Source: Qipengyuania xiamenensis (GTDB lineage Bacteria > Pseudomonadota > Alphaproteobacteria > Sphingomonadales > Sphingomonadaceae). Taken from it: a stretch of 64,000 bases of DNA. The notes under the pieces are model-generated. The model searched no databases. It was given only the letters and a program-made list of their open reading frames with translations, and had not been told where the DNA came from. Made by a program: the position numbers and the translations under genes. Positions 17,400 through 28,437 of the stretch are shown one piece after another (the stretch's first letter is position 1; each line of letters begins with the position of its first letter). The stretch lies in the NCBI RefSeq assembly GCF_019711495.1, contig NZ_JAIGNM010000001.1, positions 1 through 64,000 of the forward strand, in the 5' to 3' direction.

Positions 17400-18276
17400 C
17401 GCCCGGCTGATAGCAGAGGCGACCGGTCTGGAAACCCGCCTCGATGCGGCCAGCAAGGCGCTCGATGCGGCAGGCATGCCGGTTGCATCGGCAACGATGC
17501 TCGATTTTTGTGGCGACGTGCTGCAGATATCGATGCCGCATGGCGATCGCAAACAGGCCGCGGCGATCCTGGCCGGGCACTTCGGCGATATCGACATGCT
17601 TGTGGCCGATCACGACATAGAAATCCCGCGCCTCTTTGTGTCCGACATGGACTCCACCATGATCGGGCAGGAATGCATCGACGAACTCGCCGATTTCGCC
17701 GGTCTAAAGGAAAAGGTGGCCGAGATCACCGAACGCGCGATGCGCGGCGAACTGGAATTCGAAAGCGCCCTTCGCGAACGCGTCGGGCTGCTCGAGGGGC
17801 TCGGCGAACGGGCCATCGACAATTGTCTGGCCGAACGCATCGCTCCGGTCCCCGGTGCGCGTACGCTTGTGCAGACGCTGAAGACGAAGGGCTGTCGCAC
17901 CGTCCTCGTAACCGGGGGCTTCCATCATTTCGCCGACCGTGTTGCCGAGCAGCTCGGTTTCGAGCGCGTAGTCGGCAATCGCCTGGCGGTGGCCAACGGG
18001 CAATTGACGGGCCAGCTTGCAGGCCCTGTCAGCGATGCATCAACAAAGCTCGCGACGCTGGTCGAGGAGCGAGACAATCTGGGCGAGGGAGCCCGTGTGC
18101 TCGCCACGGGTGATGGCGCGAACGACATCCCGATGATCGAAGCAGCGGACTATGGCATCGCCTATCGCGCCAAGCCCAAGGCGCGTGATGCGGCCAGCGG
18201 TCGCATCGCCAGCGAGGACCTGACCGTCATCCTGTCACTCCTCGGAATTCCGCGTAGCGACTGGGTCGAGGGTTAG
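17392..18276 (+). CDS. serB: Phosphoserine phosphatase
   Basis: A HAD-superfamily phosphatase that makes L-serine from phosphoserine. 294 residues. An N-terminal ACT-like domain (about 1-75) precedes the HAD motifs: VSDMDSTM with nucleophile D85 and D87, VTGGF for motif II, and [10 protein letters not shown] for the Mg2+-binding end. The ATG at 17392 has AGGGGA about eight bases upstream. An ATG further upstream would only lengthen the overlap with miaA. Any serB promoter must lie inside the miaA reading frame. Confidence 0.94.
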   Translation: MLIARLIAEATGLETRLDAASKALDAAGMPVASATMLDFCGDVLQISMPHGDRKQAAAILAGHFGDIDMLVADHDIEIPRLFVSDMDSTMIGQECIDELADFAGLKEKVAEITERAMRGELEFESALRERVGLLEGLGERAIDNCLAERIAPVPGARTLVQTLKTKGCRTVLVTGGFHHFADRVAEQLGFERVVGNRLAVANGQLTGQLAGPVSDASTKLATLVEERDNLGEGARVLATGDGANDIPMIEAADYGIAYRAKPKARDAASGRIASEDLTVILSLLGIPRSDWVEG

Positions 18277-18334
18277 TCCCTAATTGCCCGCTTTTTGACG
18301 GCTGCTTACAATCGGTTTCGATTAGAAATGCGTA

Positions 18335-18360
18335 GTCTGTGTTTAACAAAAGGCACAGAC
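18335..18360 (+). promoter_or_regulatory. Stem-loop over the translation start region of the first coq4
   Basis: GTCTGTG (18335-18341) and CACAGAC (18354-18360) form a perfect 7-bp stem with a 12-base loop. The likely ribosome-binding purines AAAAGG are in the loop, four bases of spacer before the ATG at 18365. The structure could modulate translation, or the dyad could be an operator. A possible -35 box TTGACG lies upstream near 18296. Confidence 0.4.
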
Positions 18361-18364
18361 GACG

Positions 18365-19180
18365 ATGCAGGGCAATTCGATCAGGATCGAGGATGGCGTG
18401 GAATGCGCCCGCGACGGAACACTGTTTCGCGACCCCGCTCGTCCCCAGCCCAAGCGCAGTGTCCGCCGCGCGCTTCGGCACTTCCGCGAACTGATCAAGG
18501 ACAAGGAAGATACCGAACAGGTCTTCCATATCTACGACGCGCTTCCATCGAAAAGCTTCATCCCGCGCGCCCGCTCGCTGACTTTGAGCGAACGCGGTGA
18601 ACGCCTCCGCATGGACGAGGGCTATCTGCCCGACCTGCTCGACGATCATGATACGCTGCGCAAGACTCCTAAGGGTTCGGTCGCACATGCCTATTGCGAC
18701 TTCATGGAGAGTGAGGGACTCACGGCGGCCGGTCTGGTTGCCGAGGCGGACAAGATGGGGCGCCCGAAATATGGCGACTTGATCGAATGGTTCGGTTTCC
18801 GCCAGCGCGACACGCATGACCTGATGCATGTCCTGACCGGCTACGGCCGCGATGCGCTGGGCGAGCAATGCGTGCTCCTGTTCACGCACGGCCAGAGCCC
18901 GAGCCACGGGCACCTGCTGCTCGGCTATGCCGGCGCGGTCAACATGAAGAAGCAGGTCAGGAGCAAGGCGCCTGTCATGCGGGCAGTGCGTGAAGCGCAG
19001 ATCCTCGGTCGCAATTGCCCGCCGCTGGTGCAGCTGTCGATCCGCGAACTGCTGGAACTCAATCTAGAGGATGCACGCGAAGCCCTGGGTATCGCGCGGC
19101 CGCGCTTCTACGAGCGCTGCCACAGCATCTGGCGGACCGAGGGCATCGACCCTTACGACCTCTTGGCACCAAGGTCCTAG
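18365..19180 (+). CDS. Coq4-family ubiquinone biosynthesis protein (copy 1)
   Basis: 271 residues with the Coq4 signature HDLMHVLTGYGRDALGE, i.e. HDxxH-x11-E at H151, D152, H155 and E167, a zinc/metal site. Coq4 proteins take part in ubiquinone synthesis; eukaryotic COQ4 organises the complex and has been linked to oxidative decarboxylation of the ring. No signal peptide is present and the protein should be cytoplasmic or peripheral at the membrane. It shares the block layout of the second copy at 19944, from the N-terminal KDKEDTEQVFHI onwards. It converges on the nitroreductase gene with one base between. Confidence 0.85.
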   Translation: MQGNSIRIEDGVECARDGTLFRDPARPQPKRSVRRALRHFRELIKDKEDTEQVFHIYDALPSKSFIPRARSLTLSERGERLRMDEGYLPDLLDDHDTLRKTPKGSVAHAYCDFMESEGLTAAGLVAEADKMGRPKYGDLIEWFGFRQRDTHDLMHVLTGYGRDALGEQCVLLFTHGQSPSHGHLLLGYAGAVNMKKQVRSKAPVMRAVREAQILGRNCPPLVQLSIRELLELNLEDAREALGIARPRFYERCHSIWRTEGIDPYDLLAPRS

Positions 19181-19181
19181 G

Positions 19182-19853
19182 TCACAGCCAGCTGGAAATC
19201 TTTTCCAGCGGTTTCTTCTCGAGAGCGTGGACCGGCACTGTCGCATCTTCGGCAGGATGGCCGACCACGACCACCATAAGCGGCTTTTCGTATTCGGGCC
19301 TGCCGCAAAGTTCGCGCAGGAATCCCATCGGTGAGGGCGTATGCGTCAGCGTCGCGAGACGGGCCTCGTGCAAGGTCGAGATCAACATGCCGCAGGCGAT
19401 GCCGACGCTTTCGTTGACGTAATAGTTCTGCGTCTTGCCGTCTTCCTCGATGCCGCCCTTGCGCTGGGCGAACACGACGATCAGCCACGGCGCGGTCTCA
19501 AGGAAGGGCTTCTCGTCATCGGTGCCGAGCGGAGCGAGGGCTTCGAGCCATTCGTCGCTCGCCTTGCCCGCGTAGAAGTTGCGTTCTTCGGCTTCGGCTG
19601 CCTCGCGGATCGCCTTCTTCTTGTCCGGTGAAGATACGACGGCGAAGTGCCACGGCTGATGGTTCGCACCGTTGGGCGCGGTTCCGGCCGCCTCGATCGC
19701 GGCTTCGATTACTTCGCGCGGGACGGGCTCGTCGGAGAAATAGCGGCAGGTGCGGCGCTCTTTCAGGCGGTCCCGCATCGACTGTGCGCGCTTGATGGAT
19801 TCGCCGTCTGGCAGGCGTTCAAGGCTATAGGGAACTGTGTCGTGCTCTCTCAT
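19182..19853 (-). CDS. Nitroreductase-family flavoprotein (iodotyrosine deiodinase/BluB-like branch)
   Basis: 223 residues with the FMN-binding RRTCRYFSDEPV (about 33-44) and APNGANHQPWHFAVV (about 59-73), and C-terminal THTPSPMGFLRELCGRP. The NGANHQPW form is closest to the iodotyrosine-deiodinase-like group of nitroreductases. The physiological substrate is unknown; position between two coq4 genes hints at a quinone or aromatic substrate, which is inference. The ATG at 19853 has an excellent GGAGG seven bases upstream. A dyad operator lies in the divergent intergenic region. Confidence 0.88.
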   Translation of the reverse strand: MREHDTVPYSLERLPDGESIKRAQSMRDRLKERRTCRYFSDEPVPREVIEAAIEAAGTAPNGANHQPWHFAVVSSPDKKKAIREAAEAEERNFYAGKASDEWLEALAPLGTDDEKPFLETAPWLIVVFAQRKGGIEEDGKTQNYYVNESVGIACGMLISTLHEARLATLTHTPSPMGFLRELCGRPEYEKPLMVVVVGHPAEDATVPVHALEKKPLEKISSWL

Positions 19854-19898
19854 GGTTCGACCTCCTAGACTGCGGGAGCGGAACCGCAAGATGGACAG

Positions 19899-19922
19899 GC
19901 AATTTACATTTATGTAAGTTGC
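19899..19922. promoter_or_regulatory. 24-bp near-perfect inverted repeat between nitroreductase and coq4 copy 2
   Basis: The core TTACAT-TT-ATGTAA (19904-19917) is a perfect 6+6 dyad. It extends outwards as GCAA...TTGC, so ten of eleven arm positions match. It lies 46 bases upstream of the nitroreductase start and 22 upstream of the second coq4 start, placed to control either or both. TetR/MarR-size site; the regulator is not in this window as far as I can tell. Confidence 0.6.
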
Positions 19923-19943
19923 GATGAACTACGGAGCTACGTC

Positions 19944-20735
19944 ATGTCCCAAACCGATCTCCCGCTCGTGCATCCCGCCCGCAAGACCAGCCGCATGCGT
20001 CCGATCAAGGCGTGGAAACATTTCCGCAAGCTGGTCGCCGACAAGGAGGACACCGCACAGGTCTTTCACATCATAGAATCGATGAAGGGCAAGCGCAGCC
20101 ACCAGCAGGCGTGGGAGTTCATCCGCTCGGAGCAGGGGCAGGCATTCCTGGCGGACGGCACCGATATCCCGGCCATGCTCGACGATCATAATCGCTGGGC
20201 TGATTGCGGCCCCGAAACTGTCGCGGCAACCTACATGTCCTTCATGAAGCGCGAAGGTCTGTCGGCTGCGGGACTGGTCGCGGAAAGCTACAAGTTCCTT
20301 CCGCTCGAGAAGCGCCACGAAGACCTGACCGAGTGGTACTTCAACCGCCTGCGCGACACGCACGACCTGTTCCACATCCTGACCGGCTATGGCCGCGATG
20401 CGCTGGGCGAGGCTTCACTACTGGGCTTCAGCTACGAGCAAAACAGCAATCCCGGTATCCTCTTTATCGCCTATGCTGGCGCGCGCCAGATCAAGAAGGA
20501 AACCGGCACGTCTGCGCCGATCTTTGCCGCGATCAACGAAGGGCGCAGGCTGGGCAAGGCAGCGAAGAAGCTGGCTCACATGGATGTCGAGAAAGTCATG
20601 CGCGAAGACTTGACAGCGGCACGCGAACGCTTGGGCGTGGGTCGCCCGACGACTTACTTCCAGTGCCTCGAAATCATGAAGAGCGAAGGCCTTTCCGAGG
20701 ACGACTTCATGCCGCCCGAAGCGCAGGCCGCCTGA
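19944..20735 (+). CDS. Coq4-family ubiquinone biosynthesis protein (copy 2)
   Basis: 263 residues, paralogue of the gene at 18365. HDLFHILTGYGRDALGE gives H140, D141, H144 and E156, the same HDxxH-x11-E metal site. KDKEDTAQVFHII near residue 33 and GLSAAGLVAES near 105 match the corresponding parts of copy 1. Copy 2 lacks the longer N-terminus of copy 1. It is divergent from the nitroreductase behind the 24-bp inverted repeat and ends four bases before the convergent DUF3052 gene. Confidence 0.87.
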   Translation: MSQTDLPLVHPARKTSRMRPIKAWKHFRKLVADKEDTAQVFHIIESMKGKRSHQQAWEFIRSEQGQAFLADGTDIPAMLDDHNRWADCGPETVAATYMSFMKREGLSAAGLVAESYKFLPLEKRHEDLTEWYFNRLRDTHDLFHILTGYGRDALGEASLLGFSYEQNSNPGILFIAYAGARQIKKETGTSAPIFAAINEGRRLGKAAKKLAHMDVEKVMREDLTAARERLGVGRPTTYFQCLEIMKSEGLSEDDFMPPEAQAA

Positions 20736-20739
20736 CGCT

Positions 20740-21147
20740 TCAGCGCAGTTCCTTGCGGATCACCAGCTTGAGGCCCGACCAGGTCTCGTCCACCGCGCAT
20801 ACCTTGGTATCGACCAGCCCCATGGGCAGCGCGACTTGGCGGATCGTATCCTCGGTGATTTCGCTCGGCATGCCCGAAGCCTTCTTGGGCCAGCTCACCC
20901 AGACGTGACCGTCCTTCGCCATCGTGCCGCGTAGCGCAGCCAGCTTCTCTTCGAGCGGCGCGCGTTCGGTCACGAAAATGTGGCTCGCATCGGGATTGTC
21001 TTCCGGCCCGCCGACGAAGGTCAGCTCCAGCGCATATTCGTCGATCTCGTCGATCACGTCTTCGGGCATACCGTCGAACCACACCCGCTGCCCGTCGCGA
21101 AGGTTCAATTTCTTGGCGAGCGGTGTGCCCGAGTAGCCTGTGCTCAT
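20740..21147 (-). CDS. DUF3052 family protein
   Basis: 135 residues beginning MSTGYSGTPLAKKLNL, with HVWVSWPKKASG and VCAVDETWSGLKLV blocks. These are the landmark segments of DUF3052, a small family of unknown function widespread in actinobacteria and alphaproteobacteria. No membrane segment or catalytic motif is visible. Four bases separate it from the DUF6122 gene upstream on the same strand, so they are probably co-transcribed. Confidence 0.85.
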   Translation of the reverse strand: MSTGYSGTPLAKKLNLRDGQRVWFDGMPEDVIDEIDEYALELTFVGGPEDNPDASHIFVTERAPLEEKLAALRGTMAKDGHVWVSWPKKASGMPSEITEDTIRQVALPMGLVDTKVCAVDETWSGLKLVIRKELR

Positions 21148-21151
21148 GATC

Positions 21152-21481
21152 TCAAATCCAGCCCTGCATCATGCAATCGCCCCAATCGACAGCGAGATGC
21201 CATAGCGCACCAAGCCCGAAGGCGCGAACCCACCAGCGCGGGACGAGCAGCATGGCGGCGTATGCGAGCGCCGCAATCCAGTCGTGGAGCGGGTGAAACC
21301 CGATGCTGCAGCGGTTGGGGTCGAAGACAGGATCGGCCAAGAGGTGGTCGAGATCGATCAGGTTCGCGGTCAACATCACGAGACTGGCGCGAAGCCAGTT
21401 CTCCGCCCACAGCAGCCGCGCGACGAGGAAGGGGGCGAGCCAGTGCGCGCCATAGTGCAGCGCGAACTGGAGCATCGCCAT
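21152..21481 (-). CDS. DUF6122 family membrane protein
   Basis: 109 residues with about three hydrophobic segments and the conserved blocks LHYGAHWLAPFLVARLLW, NLIDLDHLLA and CSIGFHPLHDW. The His/Asp pattern (HYGAHW, DLDHLL, HPLHDW) resembles the membrane-embedded metal-site residues of YdjM/DUF457-type proteins. Function unknown. It is ten bases downstream of purL on the same strand. Confidence 0.75.
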   Translation of the reverse strand: MAMLQFALHYGAHWLAPFLVARLLWAENWLRASLVMLTANLIDLDHLLADPVFDPNRCSIGFHPLHDWIAALAYAAMLLVPRWWVRAFGLGALWHLAVDWGDCMMQGWI

Positions 21482-21491
21482 CAGTTATGCC

Positions 21492-23726
<2,235 letters not shown>

Positions 23727-23766
23727 GGCCCGCGCCCTTATCGGCAGGCGCGCGCGGGCGCAATAT

Positions 23767-24447
23767 CTAGAGCGGCGGGCTGGCCACTCCTAAACCGATT
23801 TCATTGCGGTGCCAGCGAGTGCGTCCGACCCAGAAAGCGATGGCAGTGAGGACACCGAAAGCGAACAGGCCTAGCAGGAGGAACGGCGCGCCCACATCCT
23901 TCGGCTCGGGGCCGAGCCAGTTGATAGCCTGGCATGCGAGCATCACGGTGACGAGGATGGCGATCGGGCCGACAGGTCCCTTCGTCCGCCTCAGGTACCA
24001 CCACACGGCAAGTCCGACGAGAGCGAGTTCTACCGCGATTGCGGCGAGCGGATAGTTCCACAGGCCGAGGCCTATCTTGTGCTCCCCGCCGGCAATGGTG
24101 AGGTCGGGGCGATGCGATATCCAGTCGAGCACCCAGTGCGATGCGACGACCAGCGCGGCCCAGACGACCGCGACCGCATTGCGCGTAATCATCGCGACAA
24201 GGATTCCGAAGCCCACGGCAAAGGCCGCGGTGCCGACCAGGCTGTGGGTTATCGGGTAGTCGTAGAAATCGAGCGGGTTCATCGCGGTGATGCCGGGCAC
24301 GAGCCGAAGGTTCTCGATACCGACCAGCGCGAAGGCGAAGAACGCCCAGTCCACCAGCTGTGCCGCGACGAAAAGCAAGCCGAGCTTGGGTGCTTCCTGC
24401 GTTACGGCGCCCGCAGCAAAGGCTGGCGCGAAGTGCCCGATAAACAT
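23767..24447 (-). CDS. Integral membrane protein, YdjM/DUF457-like
   Basis: 226 residues with six or more hydrophobic helices. [14 protein letters not shown] at the start, [24 protein letters not shown] and [14 protein letters not shown] contain the His/Asp residues that recur in the YdjM/LexA-binding membrane hydrolase-like family. Catalytic activity has not been established for the group as far as I know. It is followed upstream, 15 bases away on the same strand, by the DUF2177 gene, suggesting a two-gene unit of membrane proteins. Confidence 0.65.
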   Translation of the reverse strand: MFIGHFAPAFAAGAVTQEAPKLGLLFVAAQLVDWAFFAFALVGIENLRLVPGITAMNPLDFYDYPITHSLVGTAAFAVGFGILVAMITRNAVAVVWAALVVASHWVLDWISHRPDLTIAGGEHKIGLGLWNYPLAAIAVELALVGLAVWWYLRRTKGPVGPIAILVTVMLACQAINWLGPEPKDVGAPFLLLGLFAFGVLTAIAFWVGRTRWHRNEIGLGVASPPL

Positions 24448-24462
24448 GTCAGTAGCTCCCCG

Positions 24463-24858
24463 TCAGGCGAGTTTGCTGGCAGCGAAGGTCGCGACAGTGG
24501 CGGCAACCGCCGTTGCGAAAGCACCCCAGCAGATGTCCGTGACGGTCACTGTGGTGGACCATTGCTTGAGCGTCGCCTGGTTGGTCAGGTCGTATGTGGC
24601 ATAACAGATGGCCCCGAGGAGCGCGCCGTTGAGCGCGGCAGCACCAAGCCCGCCGGCAAGGCCCGGGCGAACCGCGAACCAGACGATCGCGGCGATATAA
24701 GCCGCGTAGAAAACGAGGGCGGGACCCATGCGGAAGCTGTCGGCGAGCATGTCACCAAGGCGAGGGCGGTAGAAATTCTCTCCGGCCCAACCGAGCCACA
24801 TCGCATCGAGCAGGCCGAAGGCCAGAGCAGCCGCGATAAAGGCGACAATCCACGTCAT
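24463..24858 (-). CDS. DUF2177 family membrane protein
   Basis: 131 residues with four hydrophobic segments. LLDAMWLGWAGENFYRPRLGDML near the N-terminus, FYAAYIAAIVWFAVRP, NGALLGAICYATYDLTNQATLKQWS and the C-terminal VTDICWGAFAT are the landmarks of DUF2177. The function is unknown. It lies upstream of the YdjM-like gene and is divergent from xseB with about 60 bases between. Confidence 0.82.
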   Translation of the reverse strand: MTWIVAFIAAALAFGLLDAMWLGWAGENFYRPRLGDMLADSFRMGPALVFYAAYIAAIVWFAVRPGLAGGLGAAALNGALLGAICYATYDLTNQATLKQWSTTVTVTDICWGAFATAVAATVATFAASKLA

Positions 24859-24921
24859 ATCAGCTCCCCACTGTTTTGACCTTCTTGACCGCGCGCCCGC
24901 GCCCCGTCAATGCTCGGAGCC

Positions 24922-25176
24922 ATGGCAGAGGGTCAAGACAAACCGATCGCGGACATGAGCTTCGAAGAGGCGCTGCGGGCGCTCGAAGGCGTGGTCCGCA
25001 GTCTGGAAAGCGGCGACGTGCCGCTCGACGACAGCATTTCGCTTTACGAACGCGGCGAGGAGCTGCGCAAGGCGTGCCAGGCGCGTCTCGATGCGGCGCA
25101 GGCCAAGATCGAGAAGATCGTGTCGGGCGCCGACGGCAAGCCGCAGGGCACCGAGCCTTTCGATGCGCAGGGCTGA
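24922..25176 (+). CDS. xseB: Exodeoxyribonuclease VII small subunit
   Basis: 84 residues; partner of XseA in degrading single-stranded DNA. The conserved FEEALRALEGVVRSLESGDV, then LDDSISLYERGEEL and CQARLDAAQAKIEKI, form the two-helix XseB fold. Either ATG, 24910 or 24922, is possible; I chose the second because the first adds only four unconserved residues. xseA is not in this window. It is followed after three bases by ispA, a pairing common in proteobacteria. Confidence 0.93.
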   Translation: MAEGQDKPIADMSFEEALRALEGVVRSLESGDVPLDDSISLYERGEELRKACQARLDAAQAKIEKIVSGADGKPQGTEPFDAQG

Positions 25177-25179
25177 GGC

Positions 25180-26088
25180 GTGAACGCGATGACCGGCATG
25201 CCCGATTTGCTCTCCGACGCTTTCGAGCAGGTCCAACGCGACGTCGATGCTGCTTTCGACGCCTATCTTCCCGTTCCGCAAGATACGCGCGCCCGGCTGG
25301 TCGAGGCGATGCGCTATGCGGCCATCGGCGGCGGCAAGCGCGTGCGACCGTTGCTGGTCTGCGCGACCGCGAAGCTCTTCGGGGTGGACCGCGATGCGGC
25401 CGTTGCCGCTGGTTGCGCGGTCGAGGCTATCCATGCCTATTCGCTGATCCATGATGACCTGCCCTGCATGGACGACGACGACCTGCGCCACGGCAAGCCG
25501 ACGCTCCACAAGGCGTATGACGAGGCGACTGCCGTGCTCGCGGGAGACTGCCTCCACGCGCTCGCCTTCGATATCCTGACGATGCCCGGCACCAGCAGCG
25601 ATCCCTTCGTGCGCGCCGAACTCGTGGCGACGCTTGCCAAGGCCAGCGGTCACGAAGGCATGGCTGGCGGCCAGATGATGGACATCGTTTCGGACGAAGA
25701 AGAATACGACCTGCGGCAGGTGACACGCCTCCAGCAGCTCAAGACCGGCGCGCTTCTGGCCGCCAGTGTCGAAATGGGTGCGGTTCTGGGCAAGGTCCCG
25801 CCCGAAGGTCGCACCCACCTGCGCGCCTATGCCCGCGACATCGGCCTCGCCTTCCAGATCGCCGACGACCTGCTCGACGTGGAAGGCGACGAGGCAAAGG
25901 CAGGCAAGGCGCTGCGCAAGGACGAAGGGCAGGGAAAGCAGACCTTCGTCACGCTGATGGGCCGCGACAAGGCCCGTGCGCAGGCAAAGATGCTGGTCGA
26001 CCAGGCCGGAGAACACCTTGCCAGCTACGGGAATGACGCACAGGTTCTGGTCGAACTGGCGCATTTCGTGGTGAAGAGGGATCATTGA
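25180..26088 (+). CDS. ispA: Polyprenyl (farnesyl/geranyl) diphosphate synthase
   Basis: Chain elongation of isoprenoids from IPP to C15, feeding quinones, undecaprenyl phosphate and carotenoids. Both aspartate-rich motifs are clear: HDDLPCMDDDDLRHG (first, about 90-104) and ADDLLDVEGD (second, about 227-236). GGGKRVRPLLV binds the allylic substrate. 302 residues, usual for IspA. The start is a GTG at 25180 or an ATG at 25189. Its TGA overlaps the ATG of coaD. Confidence 0.93.
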   Translation: MNAMTGMPDLLSDAFEQVQRDVDAAFDAYLPVPQDTRARLVEAMRYAAIGGGKRVRPLLVCATAKLFGVDRDAAVAAGCAVEAIHAYSLIHDDLPCMDDDDLRHGKPTLHKAYDEATAVLAGDCLHALAFDILTMPGTSSDPFVRAELVATLAKASGHEGMAGGQMMDIVSDEEEYDLRQVTRLQQLKTGALLAASVEMGAVLGKVPPEGRTHLRAYARDIGLAFQIADDLLDVEGDEAKAGKALRKDEGQGKQTFVTLMGRDKARAQAKMLVDQAGEHLASYGNDAQVLVELAHFVVKRDH

Positions 26089-26600
26089 TGGCTGAACGCA
26101 TCGGAATTTACCCCGGGACATTCGATCCCATCACGCTGGGCCATGCCGATATCATCCGGCGAGGCAGCAAGCTGGTCGACAAGCTGATTATCGGCGTGAC
26201 CACCAATCCATCGAAGAACCCCATGTTCTCGACCGAAGAGCGTTTTGCCATGGTCGAGCGCGAGATTGCGGCCATTGGGCTCGAAAATGTCGAGGTGGTC
26301 GGCTTCAATGCCCTGCTGGTGAAGTTCGCGCAGAAGATGGGTGCTTCGGTGCTGATCCGCGGCCTGCGCGCCGTGGCCGACTTCGAATACGAGTACCAGA
26401 TGGCGGGCATGAACCAGCAGCTCGACGATGATATCGAAACGGTGTTCCTCATGGCCGATGTCTCGCTCCAGCCGATCGCGTCGCGTCTGGTGAAGGAAAT
26501 CGCCCTGTTCGGCGGCGATATCTCGCCATTCGTCAGCAAGGAAGTCTGCGAGGAAGTGATTGCGCGGGTCGAAGATAAGGGTCGCCTCGGCGACTACTAA
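26088..26600 (+). CDS. coaD: Phosphopantetheine adenylyltransferase
   Basis: The penultimate step of coenzyme A synthesis. 170 residues of nucleotidyltransferase fold. YPGTFDPITLGHADI contains the T/HxGH motif (TLGH) and the C-terminal half contains LQPIASRLVKEIA, equivalent to the ISSS..R motif but with IAS. The ATG at 26088 overlaps the ispA stop (TGATG), so the two genes are translationally coupled. The in-frame TTG immediately before is not needed. Confidence 0.95.
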   Translation: MAERIGIYPGTFDPITLGHADIIRRGSKLVDKLIIGVTTNPSKNPMFSTEERFAMVEREIAAIGLENVEVVGFNALLVKFAQKMGASVLIRGLRAVADFEYEYQMAGMNQQLDDDIETVFLMADVSLQPIASRLVKEIALFGGDISPFVSKEVCEEVIARVEDKGRLGDY

Positions 26601-26683
26601 CCGTCGACTAAATCGAACCATTCATTGAACCGACAGCGCCGCCTCGCTAGGGCGTGGCTGATACAGGACAATTCGACGGAAAT

Positions 26684-27361
26684 ATGATGCTCAAGTCTTC
26701 GCTTGCCCTTGCTGCCGCGGCCCTCATCGCGATTGCCCCGATTGCTGCCAGCGCGCAGGATGCAGAGGCTCCTGCAGAGCCGCGCCGCACCTTCGTGCCG
26801 ATCAATTACGATGCGAACGAAGATCCCGAGAACATCCTCGTCCTCGACCTGTCGAACGGTGAACGCGTTTCGATCCGCATGATGCCCGAATGGGCGCCGG
26901 ATCACGTGGAGCGTGTGAAGACGCTGACCCGCCAGGGCTTTTACGATGGTGTCATTTTCCACCGCGTGATCGACGGCTTCATGGCGCAGACCGGTGACCC
27001 GACGGGTACCGGGCAGGGCGGCTCTCCGCTTCCCGACCTCGAGGAAGAGTTCAACCCGATGCCCCACGTTCGCGGCACTGTGTCGATGGCCCGCGCGCAG
27101 AGCGAGGACAGCGCGAACAGCCAGTTCTTCATCGTGTTCTACCCGCGTTTCAGCCTCGACAAGCGCTACACCAACTTCGGTCGCGTCATTTCGAACATGG
27201 CTGCCGTCGATGCGATCAATCGCGGCGAACCGCCCGCGAACCCGACGCGTATCCTGCAGGCATCGATCGCCGCGGATAACAAGCCGGTTCCCGCAGCGCC
27301 GCGCATCGAAGCAGAGCCTGTCATCGGCCTCGACGAGCTGAGCGCCCCGATCGAAAACTAG
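26684..27361 (+). CDS. Periplasmic cyclophilin-type peptidyl-prolyl isomerase
   Basis: 225 residues. A signal peptide of about 23 residues ends in AASAQ, indicating export to the periplasm. The cyclophilin core contains [20 protein letters not shown], with the catalytic arginine in FHRV, and NSQFFIVF and YTNFGRVI. The C-terminus is Pro/Ala-rich. Two adjacent ATGs at 26684 and 26687 are equivalent. It precedes queA on the same strand, an order I recall in related genomes. Confidence 0.9.
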   Translation: MMLKSSLALAAAALIAIAPIAASAQDAEAPAEPRRTFVPINYDANEDPENILVLDLSNGERVSIRMMPEWAPDHVERVKTLTRQGFYDGVIFHRVIDGFMAQTGDPTGTGQGGSPLPDLEEEFNPMPHVRGTVSMARAQSEDSANSQFFIVFYPRFSLDKRYTNFGRVISNMAAVDAINRGEPPANPTRILQASIAADNKPVPAAPRIEAEPVIGLDELSAPIEN

Positions 27362-27399
27362 GATTTCCACGCGGCGTCGCTGCGTCTAAAGGCGCCGCC

Positions 27400-28428
27400 A
27401 TGCGTGTAGACCTTTTCGATTTCGAGCTTCCCAACGAGCGTATCGCCCTGCGTCCGGCGCGCCCGCGCGATGCTGCGCGCATGCTGCTCGTACGCGGGCA
27501 GGACGAACTCGCCGACAAGACCGTGCTGGACCTGCCCGACCTGCTCGAGCCGGGCGATGTGCTGGTCTTCAACGATACGCGGGTCATCCCGGCCCAGCTG
27601 GAGGGCAGGCGCGGCGAGGCCAAGATCGGCGCGACACTGCACAAGCGCGTCGACCTGCGCCGCTGGCAGGCCTTCATCCGCAACGCCAAGCGCCTGCGCG
27701 TCGGCGATGTCGCGACCTTCGGTGGCGGCGTTACCGCGATCGCCGAAGAGCGGCTCGAAGACGGCAGCTTCGTCCTGTTCTTTGAGGGCGACGAACCGGT
27801 TGAGGTGCTACTCGACCGTGCGGGCACGATGCCGCTTCCGCCATATATCGCGGGCAAGCGCGCGACCGACGAACAGGACCGCGAAGACTACCAGACCATG
27901 TTCGCGAGGGAGGACGGCGCTGTCGCCGCTCCCACGGCCGCGCTCCACTTTACCGACCGGCTGATGGCGAAAATTGCCGAGCGTGGGATCGCGACGGAAA
28001 CGCTCACGCTGCATGTCGGAGCCGGCACCTTCCTTCCCGTGAAGGCCGAGGACACTGAGAACCACAAGATGCACTCCGAATGGGGGCGCATCGAACAGGA
28101 CGTTGCCGACCGCCTCAACGAGGCCCGCGCTCGCGGCAATCGCGTCATCTCCGTTGGCACAACGAGCCTGCGCTTGCTCGAAAGCGCAACGGGCGAGGAC
28201 AAGGTGATCCGGCCCTTCGCGGGCGATACGGACATCTTCATCACCCCCGGCTATTCCTTCCGCGCGATCGACGGGTTGATGACCAATTTCCACCTGCCCA
28301 AGTCGACGCTCTTCATGCTGGTGAGCGCGCTGATGGGGCGCGAGCGGATGCAGGAAGCCTACGCGCATGCCATCGCGAATGAGTACCGCTTCTATTCCTA
28401 TGGTGACTCCTCGCTGCTCCTGCCTTAG
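27400..28428 (+). CDS. queA: S-adenosylmethionine:tRNA ribosyltransferase-isomerase
   Basis: QueA moves the ribosyl part of SAM onto preQ1 in tRNA during queuosine synthesis. 342 residues, standard length. The N-terminus [20 protein letters not shown] and the blocks [29 protein letters not shown] and the C-terminal [17 protein letters not shown] are diagnostic. tgt, which acts earlier in the same pathway, follows at 31118, but an ABC exporter and an outer-membrane protein gene lie between. Confidence 0.96.
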   Translation: MRVDLFDFELPNERIALRPARPRDAARMLLVRGQDELADKTVLDLPDLLEPGDVLVFNDTRVIPAQLEGRRGEAKIGATLHKRVDLRRWQAFIRNAKRLRVGDVATFGGGVTAIAEERLEDGSFVLFFEGDEPVEVLLDRAGTMPLPPYIAGKRATDEQDREDYQTMFAREDGAVAAPTAALHFTDRLMAKIAERGIATETLTLHVGAGTFLPVKAEDTENHKMHSEWGRIEQDVADRLNEARARGNRVISVGTTSLRLLESATGEDKVIRPFAGDTDIFITPGYSFRAIDGLMTNFHLPKSTLFMLVSALMGRERMQEAYAHAIANEYRFYSYGDSSLLLP

Positions 28429-28437
28429 GCCGGTGAA

